Shown: positions 43,581 through 55,367 of the stretch, piece by piece
How positions within the stretch are numbered: the first letter of the stretch is position 1
Layout: every line of letters begins with the position of its first letter
Assembly: GCA_034440635.1 (NCBI GenBank)
Contig: JAOTON010000386.1
Coordinates: forward strand, 806,001 to 870,000
Source of the DNA: Lepas anatifera
Taxonomy: Eukaryota; Arthropoda; Thecostraca; Lepadidae
Direction: 5' to 3'
Length of the DNA stretch: 64,000 nt
Program-made: the position numbers and the translations under genes
Notes under the pieces: model-generated
The model's database searches: none
The model's input: the letters and a program-made list of their open reading frames with translations, nothing else
Told to the model about the DNA's origin: nothing

Positions 43581-44593
43581 GGGCGGCAGTCATGAGCCTA
43601 GGGCGGCACGAATTAGAGCGGAAGTGATAAGTCAGAGGCCGCATTCATTGGCCGAGGCGGTAGTGATGTGCTGGGGGCGGCATTAAGCAGGGCGGCAGTG
43701 ATAAGGCGGGGATAGCACTGGTGAGCCACTGACAGCAGTGATGAGCCGGGTGCTGTTTGAAACAGGGCGGCAGTGATAAGTCAGGGCTGGCATGAATTAG
43801 GGTGGCAGTGATAGGCAGGAGGCGGCAGTGATGAACCATGGCGGCATAACTCAGGCTGGTAGTGATGAGCCGGGGGCGGCATGAATCACAGTGGTAAGAC
43901 GGAGGCGGCATGAATCAGGGCAGCAATGCTGAGCCAGGGTGCGACACATGAATTGGGAGTGCTCAAATCACGATGGGGTTACTCGCACACCCGAAAGAGA
44001 TAATAATTTCACCCCTGGCTGACACTAAAACAGTAAAAGCACGACAGCATCAGGCTACCATTTACTCGGTTTGGGGAATTCCTCCAATACGCAAACATAT
44101 AACGATTAGACGATAGTGGGCTGCTGTTTACTCTCTGTAAGGGTGTTAGAGATTCCTGCTGACAAAACTGTGCTGACAGCAGGTCCTTAGTTTGACCAGT
44201 TTTAGGGGCCATGGCCGGATTGGTCTCCTCGTCAGTGATAAGCCAGGGGCGGCAGTGATCAGCCGGGGGCGGCAGTGAGTATTCGAGAGAGGAAGTGTCT
44301 AACCAGGGACCGCTCACACATGGGTTAATAAAAAAACAGGGAGAGCGTTCATTAGCCGAAGGCGGCGTGAACCAGAGCATCAGTGATTAATCATGGCGGC
44401 AGTGATGAACCAGGGGAGACAGTGATCAGCCAGAGTGCGGCAGTGATGAACCAAGGGAGGTAGTAATGAGTCAGGGCAGTGGGCATTTGGGTTAAAATAC
44501 GCCGGGAACAGCATCGATGAGCCAGAGGCTGCATGGATTAGGGCGGCAATGATAAACCAGGGGCAGCAGTGATCAGCCGGGAGACGGTCCATC
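43581..44593 (+). repeat. GGCGGCAGTGATNAGCCAGGG minisatellite, irregular segment
   Basis: Units of about 20-22 bp, many diverged. A decayed CACACCCGAAAGAGATAATAATTTCACCCCTGG terminus (hAT-like) interrupts it at about 43987-44021. Non-repetitive filler occupies 44025-44200. Confidence 0.65.
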
Positions 44594-44665
44594 ATCATAT
44601 TTGTGTTTTAGGGCGCGTCGATATCTAGGATCATACGGCGCCCATAACACTAAATAAATTACGTA
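44594..44665 (-). mobile_element. 3'-end remnant of the I-clade LINE family
   Basis: On the minus strand: AGTGTTATGGGCGCCGTATG, then GGGCGC/GCGCCC arms and CCTAAAACAC, matching the 3' module of the 12-19 kb LINE at about 18945-18992. Only the last ~70 bp are convincing. Confidence 0.45.
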
Positions 44666-45005
44666 AATAGGGCATTTCCGCCCAAGTTTCAACAAGCCAG
44701 GTGGCAAAATAGGTCAGGCTGCGAAAATTATATCAGAAGATTATATAAAAGCATGTATAAAATAAGTCAATCCAATAAAATGAAATATAGACACTGAAAA
44801 ATGGCAGTCAGTTTCATACGACACACTAGGGTCAGTGACAAGGTAACATGAAACTCGACGTTATGTAAAATTTGAAAGACTACTAGGATTAATATATGAC
44901 ACTAAAACTAATGCTCCTCGGGTATGACTTGATGCCAGTTATATCCAAAGAAGGATGCTCCCCAGAACGTTCACTGCCCAGATATCCCCAGGATACTCAC
45001 TGTCC
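44666..45005. other. unannotated interval
   Basis: AT-rich, no recognisable feature. Confidence 0.3.
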
Positions 45006-45870
45006 CGGGAGACGTCAGTGATGAACCAGGGGCGGCAGTTTACAGTCAGAGGTGTCAGTGATCAAGCAGGGGTGTCATTTATCAGTCAGGGGCGGCAGTT
45101 ATCAGTCAGGAGGCTGCAGTTAACAGCCAGGGGGCGGCAGTATCAGTCAGGGGCGGCAGTGATCAGTCAGGGGCGGCAGCGATCTGCCAGGGGGCAGCAG
45201 TGATCTGCCATGGGATGGCAATGATCAGCCAGGGGCGGCAGTGATCAGCCAGGGGCGGCAGTGATGAGCCAGGGGATGCAGTTAGCAGCCAAGGGGAGGC
45301 AGTTATCCGTCAGGGGTGGCAATTATCAGCCAGAAGGCGGCAGTGATCAGACAGGGGTGGAAGTTATCAGCCAGAGGGCGGTAGTTATCATTCAGGGGGC
45401 GGCAATGATTAGCCAGGGGCGGCAGTGACCAGCCAGGGGCGGCAGTTACCAGGCAGGGAGCGGAAATGATCAGTCAGGGGCGGCAGTGAACATCCAGGGG
45501 GCGGCAGAGATCAGCAGAGGGCGACAGTGATCAGCCAGGGGGCGGCAGTTATCGGTCAGGGGGCGATATTTATCAGTGAGGGGGCGGCAGTGCTCAGTCA
45601 GGGGGTGGCAGTGATCAGTCAGGGGCGTCGGTGATCAGCCAGGGGCGGCAGTTATCAGCCAAGGGGCGGCAGTTATCAGTCAGGGGACTGTAGTGATCAG
45701 CCAGGGGGTGGCAGTGATCAGCCAGGGGCTGAAATTATCAATTAGTATAGGCAGCAGGTTTGAGCCGAGGGGCGGCAGTTATCAGTCAGGGAGCGGCAGC
45801 AGCCAGAAGGTGACAGTGATCAGCCAGGGGGCGGCATTGATGATTCGGGGAGTGACAGTGACCAACTAGG
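45006..45870 (+). repeat. GGGGCGGCAGTGATCAGCCA minisatellite, best-preserved array
   Basis: About 40 units of 20-23 bp with consensus near AGGGGCGGCAGTGATCAGCC, varying as TTATCAGTC and GATCAGTC. The same unit family appears at 31850-32090, 34290-34385, 43581-44593 and 46066-46480. Confidence 0.85.
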
Positions 45871-46049
45871 GATGAGGTGGATTAGTGGATAGCACCCTTG
45901 TCTTCTAAGCCACCGGTCCCAGGTTCAAGTCCCGGCGGAGCCTCTGAATAAGTCGATCTGATCCCCAAAATCCCTTCCAACAGGGTGAGAGTTGGCGACG
46001 CCGTATGACCCTGGCAGTTGGTGCGTCGTTAAACCCCAACAATTATTAT
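45871..46049 (+). mobile_element. tRNA-Arg-derived SINE, well preserved
   Basis: 179 bp. The tRNA head has A box TGGATTAGTGG and anticodon loop CTTCTAA (anticodon TCT, Arg-like). The B box GGTTCAAGTCC is a match to the polymerase III consensus. A tRNA-unrelated body follows (AGTCGATCTGAT..., GTGAGAGTTGGCGACGCCG, CTGGCAGTTGGTGCGTCGTT) and a short AAT/TTA tail. It sits inside the minisatellite. Flanking ACAGTGACCAACTAGG and ACAGTGACTAACCAGG could be a target duplication, but they also look like array units. Confidence 0.8.
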
Positions 46050-46065
46050 ACAGTGACTAACCAGG

Positions 46066-46553
46066 AGTACGTATGTATATGGGTGGAGAAATATACCGGG
46101 GACAGTTTTGATTAGCCAGAGCCGGCATGAATCAAGGCCGCAGTGATAAGCCAGGGGTGTTAGTGCTGATCAGTGATGAACCAAAGGAGGCAATAGTCAT
46201 TCAGGGAGGGGGCGGTAGTGATTTACTGTTGGCGGCGGTGATCAGGCGGGAGTGGCAGTGATATGGCGTCACAAATCAGGGCGAAAGTGATAGGCCACGC
46301 GGCATTGATGAGGCAGAGTTGGAATCAATCAGCGTGGAAATAATAAACCTCGGGAAGGGAAAACTTGTCAGGGGCGGAATGAATCAGGACGGCAGTGATG
46401 AGATAGCGTGACACCGTTCTGGGCGGCGGTGGTAAGCCAGGGGCGGCACATGCATTGTGGGTGCTCAGCACATGATTGTGGGTGCTCAAATTAGGATTGG
46501 GGGTGCTCGGGCACCCCCAAAGAGATAGAAAATTACACCCCTGGGGGGGGTGG
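46066..46553 (+). mobile_element. minisatellite tail and right terminus of a hAT-like element
   Basis: Diverged GGCGGCAGTGAT units to about 46450. Then three GTGGGTGCTCA words, GGGCACCCCCAAAGAGATAG and terminus GAAAATTACACCCCTG, followed by seven G. This is the inverse of the end at 30979. Confidence 0.6.
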
Positions 46554-47940
46554 GAAGCTGTGATCAGGGTTCCCAATTGTGTGTAGGTGTACGCTCGCAT
46601 TCATAGATTAGTTCCCAATAATAATTATTTTCATGATAATTGCCACATTTAATCATGGGGAAATGTACCATAATTGGAAACACTCCTTCCAAAGATGGAA
46701 ACTTCTTCAAAAAGGGAAATGCATGTCATTGGGGAAAACTGCAGTCAGAGTTGCCAATAATAGTTATGATCCCAATACTGGAAACAATGATCCATAATTG
46801 TAAATTTTTATTCCAAAAACATAAACATTATCTAAAAATGAAAACACAGTTTACTACTTTCATGCGGTAATGGCTTGGTGCTTGAACCTTGTCTGTTGCA
46901 AAAAGTGAGAGACAGGTAGATGACATTCAGCATATTGGAAATAGTATTCAAGTATGCAATTATGATTTCCAGCTTTGTGTGACAGAGGAGGCACACGTCG
47001 CATTGAGTTTGTGACAGCCAGCATACTTTCTGCACCTCTGCGCGGCTAATTATTAGTGGAAATAAAAATCAAGCACTGTGAATGTTAGCCATAGAAACAT
47101 AAAAAACGAACTGGTCAACATTTTTGTGTATGAGCGATGCTTTTTCAATGTATCCGGGATCCGGAATTCTTGTACGCTGTGACCTCAAAATGCAATTCAA
47201 GGTTTAGTCAATATATAATTGAGAAACAAAGTTCAACATGCAACTGAGAAGCTATTCGAGTGCACAGCTTACACTATGACGAAGAATCTGCGCTTTCACC
47301 AATCATCCAATGAAGATAGTGATGAAGGGCTGTGCCTGAATACATAATCGCAGTTAATTTCTCCATTTTACCTCCTATATTCGAGGAGTCACGCCATTTA
47401 GCATATCAACTCATTACGGTTTTCCCATATAAGACGCATTTTTCTTCACATTGAAAAGCTGTCATTGAAAGAAACTGTAGTTCCTTGCCAATACTATAGC
47501 AGTATACTGCTTGAAATATTCAAGAAGTGCAGGGGGGCTGCTGAGCAGCGAAAGCCGTGAAAAACACGTTCCATATATTTGGGAAAATTGACAATGTCGA
47601 AAGAAGCAAATATTTGGTGGTTTTTGGGGGCGAACGATGCCCCCTTCGCAGAAGGAGAGACTGAGGGCTGGTTGCAGCCCGGGGCAAGTTGAGACACTCG
47701 CCAGGATGTGGCTGTTTCTGGTGACATAGCGATGCAATTGCAGCCACTTTTTTGGCCGGAAACTATCGCGGTGTACTTGCTTATCTATATTTTGTTACGT
47801 AATTTCTGCCCTGTGTCCGTGCCTTCCTGACCGTAACACTTTTCAAAACTCACGATTACGATAAGCATACTTTTTCACTGTTCTTATCCTTTGTATATCA
47901 CCCCTTTTCTATGGGTGGTCAGTTTGTCTCGTGCGTTTTT
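46554..47940. other. unannotated interval
   Basis: No gene, RNA gene or repeat structure that I can support. Confidence 0.3.
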
Positions 47941-48830
47941 CCGTACCTTACCTTATAAAAAACGGAATTTTGAGGATATTGTTGCATGCGGGTTCCGTTT
48001 CCTGAGGTGGTTCCAATGAGTGTCTAAGTTGGACTCGTGAGCAGAGACTACGGGCTCGGGCAGAGTTCCAGTCGGGATCAGCTCGAACTCCAAACACACA
48101 CCAGTGGACCCTGGCTAGATTTGTGGGTTTCATCAGTGTTAGCGGGCGGCCCCTGGTGTGCGTGTTTTGGTTAGGCGCTACGGAGCCTGAATACTCCAGA
48201 TCAACTCTCCCGTGCAGTGGCTGGCACATGTTCACCATATCTCCCCTCCGTCTGCGGTAATGCAATGACGCGAGATCTAAAGTTCGCAGTCTTTCTATAT
48301 AAGGGAAATGACGCAGTGGGGGATCAGGCCGAGTTGCACGTCTCTGCACCTTCTCCACCAGTTGCTGGTCTGCCCGATTAAACGGCCCTCTCACAACGTT
48401 GCCGTACTCGACTAAAGGACGCACAAGTGCTTTGTATAAGCAGGGTAGAATGAATTTGCCAATGCTGACAAATGACATTCGGATCACAGCAAGTACCCTG
48501 TTGGGTCTGGATATCGCAGCGGCTACCTGTTGCCTGAACTTCCAAGTCAGAATCGGCCATGATGTCCAGGTATTTTTCATCGGTTACTTCACGGACGGGC
48601 CCATCCGTCGTTGTGTATGTACATACTGGTGACGGACGTTGGCTGACCCAAGATACAAAACTGAACATTTACCTGTGTTAAATGGGAGTACCAGTTTTCT
48701 GACCACTGCATGATGCGGTTGATATCGCTGTACAGCGTAGTCCTAGAGGCACGATGTCGAGCTGAGTTGTACACTTTGGTATCGCCGGCTTCGGGCATGC
48801 ATTGGAGATTCACTTTGAAATTTGTATTGA
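47941..48830 (-). mobile_element. LINE remnant: reverse transcriptase motif C to C-terminus
   Basis: On the minus strand from about 48810: AGDTKVYNSARHRASRTTLY, where the catalytic DD is reduced to GD, then INRIMQWSENW. After a shift the 210-codon ORF 47948-48580 reads LYKALVRPLVEYGNVVRGPF, VEKVQRRATR, RLRTLDLASLHYRRRRGDM and LARVHWCVFGVRADPDWN. This is the thumb and C-terminal region common to CR1/Rex/Crack-type LINEs of invertebrates. 5'-truncated; one clear frameshift. Confidence 0.8.
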
Positions 48831-51800
48831 CGTTTTAATCACCATGTTTTTTTTTAATCGTGTAAGCTTGTCTGCTCGGTTCGATTTTACGCTGACAAAG
48901 GCGAAAACAATGTAGTCGAAGGGTTTGTTTCTTATTGATTTTCTTACTGGAGAAGTCCATTTTAACACCTACATGCTTGAAATGTTGTGGTACGTTCCGT
49001 GAGCCACTTCCGTTCACTGTTGCCGTTTGAGCTCGAGCTAGGCATGGTTGGTCAGCTGGCGCCTATGGCACGCATGGCTGGCTGGTTGGCTACTTTGAAT
49101 GGTCAGGGAAACCTCTGAGCCTCGCTCAAGGAGGGTGTAGAAGTGCACGAGCAGTTTTCGATTTAGAGCTAGCAAGATGAAGAATGAGGCAAGTTACAAC
49201 TTGGATCGGCCCGTTCTCAATGCATTTGGTTTTAAAATGATGTATGAAAAGCAAAATGAACATTGGAGACTGTTTGCCACGTTGACTGGCACAGGAGCCC
49301 AAATGGGCTTGCCACAAGCAGGAGCTATGCCAAAGCATCAAGCTTGCAAATTTCCCAATATCTGACGATGATACCGGCTAAACTGGTTTCACTTCAGCCT
49401 CAGTGTAAACGGATCGAAAGTGGCAACCGATGGCACAGCCTTCAGCTTCGCTTGGACGATACTCCTTTCGGACGGTTCTAGACAGGCCCATAGAATTGAG
49501 TATAAGCAAAAGCAGGCTGATTCACATAGCAAGGAAACATGTTAACTTAGGAGACGTGATTAGCCGAAATGAGAAGGGCCATTGAGACGTGAGCTGAGAA
49601 GGGGAGGAGGACGACAATGCATGACGTTTAACGCTACACATCCGCCCGTTCTCTGTTCAGAGCTGAGATGAGAAAACCAGACCTGCATGGTTTACGACGC
49701 GCCCCGGGCCCGTCTCGTGAGCTCCAGCTCTCAACCGAGCACGCCACCGGTTATGCTTGACCGATTGTATTGGATTCGAACACATCGAGGTCACCCCACA
49801 GACACTTCATAAGCGTGAATGGTCCATATCCACCTCAAAGGTAATGGTTTGCAGATAATAATGCCGATGGTGGTGCAAAACCCAATGGACCTCGTCCTCT
49901 GCTACTACTCACCGCATTCGACAGGACACAGTCCAAACAGAAGACATCTGATGCCTCATACCGTAAGAGCAGGGCCTCATTCTCTTCCCTGTCAATGACT
50001 GATAGCGTGGCTCACAGTACAAACAAATGCCTTCCTTACAAAATATGTCGATTTCTGTCGATGAGATATCCATTGATAGCCAGAAACATTCGTGAAGCGA
50101 CACGTGGAGTCATATCTGACACCGAGCCTGTCAGTCGAATATCGGACTTTCACATAAAAACAAGCACAACACTGAGACTGATACCGGTGGTGACATGCAA
50201 AAGCGCTCCATACCAACGGTTCACAAGGTCACATGGCGGGGGCGGGGGAGACATTGGCTCAACAGTCCAGCTGTCATTTAAACATGCACCAACGCAAAAC
50301 AGATCAAATGCCAAGCTGCACTACGGCAGCGCATATTGTTTCGATGTTTTATATTTGGGATTGATGATTTGGTGTCCCTTGAATTCAGACATGTGGCGAT
50401 GACCTTAGTGTGGCAACCGTTCTAGTGTCAAGTGCTGAAACGATTACATAACGGCATCACAGTTCTGGTAATTCAGAACAGAGAGTATTTGCCGTAATGA
50501 CAGTCTCGAGCTCTTTATATTTTAACTCGGTCATGGTTAGAGAGAACACATTAATACAGAATCGACTGAACACTACATAAGCCAGCAAAATAAACGCTTT
50601 GACAAGATGCTCAATTTTCTTGGGTCGTTTAGCTGGCGCAGTATCTCGGGCTGAGAAAAAACGTCACTTGGGCACACCACAACAAAATTCAAGGCAGGCA
50701 TACGCGAGGAAGAGCCGTTTCGTCTCATACCTTGCTTGACTACCCTGCTTGGTACCACAGGACTCTATCGCCCTCGAGACCATCACAAAATCAGCTCACC
50801 CAACATGGCATTCTGCGAATCCATGAAAACCCCAGAATTCAGGACTGGAAAGGATCACATAAACAACTTCCAAACAGACGCGCATCATTCAACCCGAGTG
50901 CAGGATAGTGACTCAACGGACGGCGCACACGCACGCCGAAAGAGGACGCCTCCCAACAACTATTGAACCAGGAGGGGACGTTCCCCCAAATTGTAGGGCT
51001 CGACTTAAGCGGTGGCAGTTCCCTCCCGTTTATCAAGACAGACCTACTCAAATGTATCCAAGTTCAATGTGGGTGAGCTGTCCCGACAAAAGGTCTTCTA
51101 AGTTCTGGCTGTTACTCATGCCACTTTCCATCGCTGGTTCGGAGTCCCCCCTCCCCCGGCAAAAGTGCATGCCTAAGAGGCAACGCAAAATAACTCATGA
51201 TTGTCATACCCGTCCAGGTGCAATTTTGTGGCAGGACCTTGGTCCGATTGTTCGCAGGTGTTGCGAAATTTTCCCAGCGTGCGCCGTGCTTTTGACAGGC
51301 TTTCAGGTAGGCCAAAACACAGAATACGTCCACCAGGATCATGCGAAAGTTCCCCTGTGCAACGACACTAGTCAAGACCCGACAACTATGTCGCACACAG
51401 CATAGTTTTATCATTATCCCATGAAATCACGTTTGACGGAAGGAGAAAATGCCGCCCACATGATTCGACCAAATCCTGCTCAGTGGAAACCTCCAGTCGA
51501 TCACGAAATCAGGTTTTCGTTCCCCATCTTTGTCACTATACCAAAGATCGGTGGCAGTTGGATGACTGTGCAGCACGCCGCCATCTTGCCTAATCCCGTG
51601 CACACACACACGCTCTCTCAGCTCGCCCCACCCATTAACTCGAGGAAGTGGCATCACAAATATCACAAAACAAAGACGTAAGCGCATTAACTGTCAGCTG
51701 CATCCACCGTACATGATCCACTTACTCGGAAAAAGATTTGGTGAAGCGGTGTGGCAACGTGACTAGCGGTGACTACGAGGTGCAAGGACTAGAACTTAGT

Positions 51801-54486
51801 GTAACTACTAGGGCGGTCAGAGTGGTGTATAGTACACAGTGTGTGCCACTACGGCCCGAACGGCTGGTTTGATTTGCGCTGGTGCAATTGGACGGGGTGT
51901 GGCCTGCCCAGTGCTGGGTGCACGAGACGAGTACCGGCGCACGGCACTCGCGGCAGGCCAACAGAAAATACAGCTGCGCGCCCCCATTCCCCAGGAGGCA
52001 TCGACTTCGTTCCGGAGGTGCACACGATTTGCAATGCCCGCGAGAACGGAAAATTCCGCTTTTGTTCAGAGAGATCGTGAGGAAAATGTGAGCACGATTG
52101 AGCACGAATTAAAACCAACGCCTACCATTGGACATGTTTCGGTCCAATTGATTGGGGCCTTTAAGAACGAGATGGATGCCTTCTATGATCAAACATATCA
52201 ACAGAAACTTTCTTAAAGCACATAAAATGAGGATCACACCAAGCAGCATTGGCTAGCATAAGCGATACACATTCACAATCATCACTGCACGGGGGGCCTG
52301 GAAAGAAGCACACACGGATTCCCTCCAAACACGCCGGAGCAGCAGGTATCACAGGGCTCCTTCTCGCACAGCTAGTCCCACGGCCGCCGGACGCATCCTG
52401 ACGCCAGCCTACCGCGCCACATTCACACCGGTTCAGCTTTCGTATCAGGAAGAGACAGACACATAGCAGGCGCTACTTTCAAACAAGCTCGCCTCTCAAT
52501 GAAGCTCGCCTGTACGATGAAAGCTCCACCGTGGAATGCCCAACTGAAGCAAACAAAATTTAAACACATTAACACATGTTAACAGTACACCCTTATGTTT
52601 TGAAAAAGTCCCAAAGGGGAATTCTCGTGATTTTTTTGCATCAAAGCAAGAATTTATGGCAGCGTACCATAGTACGCCAGCGTTCCAAACTATTTCCTGT
52701 AAGTGCCAGCATCAACGCAATATATAGGGCATTAACCTCCGAACTACGGCGTATCAACAGCAGGGAAGCACGCACTCTTCCTTTGGATGTGAAGCGGTAG
52801 AAAGATACAAAACAGATGAGATAGTCATGACACCGGACAATGACGGCGGCTACTGCACACAGCGACGATTGACCGCAGCGGAGCAGACGCGCGGGCGTCC
52901 CCCTCAGGCACGCCTCTGTGGCCCGCATACCGCCAGGACTGCTGTCTGTCCCTCAGGCGAGTCTGGCTCAGGGCCTGCGCCGTGACATCAGAGCCGGCGC
53001 CTTTACCCGACCAGCCTCCTGATTACAGGCACCAGACTCATGTCCACACTACCGGCGACCCAGAACTCTGTCATAAATAAAGCAACGGTCATGGACAGCC
53101 GCTCACAAACAAATGGGGAACTCTCAATAATGTAGCCGAGCTTCCGACCAGTAAAGTTAGCTATCAACAATTATCTACCCCAACTGTCGTTCAGTAAAAT
53201 TAACTATCAAAGCACACGTGTTGGCCAAGAATAGTTCTGCCCATGCACTTTCACGGCATGGTAAGTTCAGAAAATTGTAAAGTCTTACGTAGGGAGTTGA
53301 GAGTTGGTCCCATGTCCGTACCAGAGCTGCTCTTCAGCGACCAAGTCGGGATGCTGGGCGACAATATGCACGGGGAGAACGCGGCAACGACGACCTAGAA
53401 CTCCGCCCCAAGCAACCCAAGTGCACGTGCCCGATTTTTTGTTTCGAGCAAGGACATCCCCTTTTAAGACAAGTAGGACCCAAGCGTTTTCCAGCGAGCA
53501 GCACATACAACTCATGGAACAAACTTCAGTGCCAAAGTAATTGTTCGAGTGAGTGAGAAGTCAACTCTTCGCAAAAATAAGGATAAGTGCAAGCAGGGTT
53601 TCATACCGTGCACAAAACATGTAACTGAAACCACCGAGTAGCATGACGGCACCGCAAATGATAACAAAAGCACTGGCCCTCGGGGAGCCGCCTACACAGC
53701 CCAGAGAGCCCTGCCGGACAGAGAAACATCCAGGGGACGTACAGCTAACACAAAGGCGGCGGGGCATACTCAAGGCAGCCATTACAACATCAAGTCAAGC
53801 TTATACAACAGCAATATCCAAGGTATGTCTCCACCACTAATGCCCAGTACAAAAATATAGTGTTTCACTGCACTATCAGACATTGACTGGGCACCCTGTG
53901 TGTCGGCACCACAGGGCTTCACACTGGACGCGTCAGAGAGGACGGACGCCCCGGCAAAGGTCGGCCCCAAGACGGCCACATCACTGGCTAATAACTAGCA
54001 TACGTACCACTTTTATAAATGTAGGTCACAGTTGATAATATGAAGCTAGGCTTATCACGATATGGGGTCAGAAACAGAATTAAACCAACTTTTAGAAGCA
54101 AAATCACGCACATCCCCGTTATCTGAAGGGATATATCCTACTAAAGGTACTACCTTAAATCAAAGATATAATAGCTGAAGATCAATATTTCTAGTGCATG
54201 CTAAATAATACCTTCCTCGAACTAAACTAGGTAGGGCCACCTACCCCCAAAAAAATTCAGTTGAAACTTTGGAGCAAAACTAGGTTTCGAGCCTCACGTG
54301 AACATCACAGCGAGCGCAAACCAAACAGCCCATGGGAAAAACAATGTAGAACACATTGCCGAGTGGTCGGTACAGCCGGCGCAGGACTAGCGCAGTTCAC
54401 GCGTCAGCTCCGGTGGCAGTGTCTGGCCAACAGCGGCGCTGCCGAGCCCGGCCTCGCCAGAGGGCGCGCTGGTCGCCTGGGCACGG
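48831..54486. other. largely featureless intergenic region or downstream flank of the ANKIB1-like gene
   Basis: 5.6 kb without recognisable repeats, RNA genes or conserved coding sequence. The tandem-repeat style of the preceding 20 kb stops here. ORFs at 50908-51405, 51839-52216, 52641-52928 and 53285-53515 have no recognisable motif. The stretch next to 54486 would contain the 3' UTR of the minus-strand gene, but I found no convincing AATAAA close to the stop. Confidence 0.35.
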
Positions 54487-55367
54487 CTACAGCGGCCTGC
54501 GGCCACGACCGCCGCCGGAGCCGCCGCGGTCACGCCGGGACCGCTTACGCCGGCCCTTGGGCGACTTCTCGAGGAAGAGCGCCTCGTGGAAGTCGTCAGA
54601 GCTGAGGGTGCTCTCCTCCACGTGCAGGACGCAGCTCAGCTGGCCCTCTGACGGCGACACCGGGAACTGGAACACGTCGCGACGCTTCTCGGCGTCGGAG
54701 GCCGACTTGCTGGCGCGGAGTTCGGCCGGCAGCGGCGGCGGCGTGGCCGGACTCAGCTGCAGCAGACTGAGGCTGGAGCTGCGCGCCGCCCGGGCCTCGC
54801 CGCCCCCGCCCCCGCCCGGCGGCGGCTCAGCGGCGGCAGGGTCGAGCACCAGGGGCGGTGGCGGCGGCGGAGGAGGCGGCGGCGGAGGCACCGCTCCGCC
54901 GTCCGCCACCAGACTGAGCGCCCGGCCGCGCTGTCCTGCCACAGGTACCGGCACCACCAGCGGCGGCAGCGTCAGACTGGGGGAGCGGGCGTGCCGGGGC
55001 GACACAGCCACCGCCGCCACCGCCGCCGCCGACTCCGGACTGCGACTGATGGACACGCCGCTGATGTAGAGCGTAGGGGAGCGCGGGATGCCTGTCTCGC
55101 TCTCGCACTCTGCCGACGACTCCGTCTCCAGCGCCGGTCTCTGCACCACGATGTGCAAGCCGCCGGCGCTGGCGCTGGCGGTGACGGCGGCGGCGCCGCG
55201 GCCGTCCGACGCAGAGCTGACCGACTCGTCGTCAGCGACGTGGCCCGAGAGGCGGCTGCTGGAGTCGCGCGGAGGCGGCGGCGGCGGCGGCCGGCGCAGG
55301 ATGTCCGTCACCTCCTGGTCAGCGGGGTCCGCCTCCGGCGCCGATACCGTCTCCGTCGCCGCCTCGC
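54487..55367 (-). CDS. ANKIB1-like terminal exon: low-complexity tail with conserved-looking C-terminus
   Basis: 881 bp ending in TAG at 54489-54487. Acceptor TGCGTCTCCCCAG, two bases completing the phase-1 codon. Order: acidic EADPADQEVTDILRR, a run of 7 prolines, SGHVADDESVSSASDGRG, SPTL and SP-rich repeats, a run of 12 prolines near the middle, then PVSPSEGQLSCVLHVEEST, SSDDFHEALFLEKSPKGRR and a Lys/Arg-rich end that could act as a nuclear localisation signal (inference). No stop codon interrupts about 293 codons. Confidence 0.7.

Noticed and set aside
45006..46480. Regular short repeats resembling a CRISPR array
   Set aside because: Units are contiguous and variable without unique spacers, in a eukaryotic context; it is a minisatellite.
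50908..51405. 165-codon plus-strand ORF and other 60-125-codon ORFs at 51.8-53.8 kb
   Set aside because: Composition and length are what random moderately GC-rich sequence gives; no conserved motif, both strands equally open.
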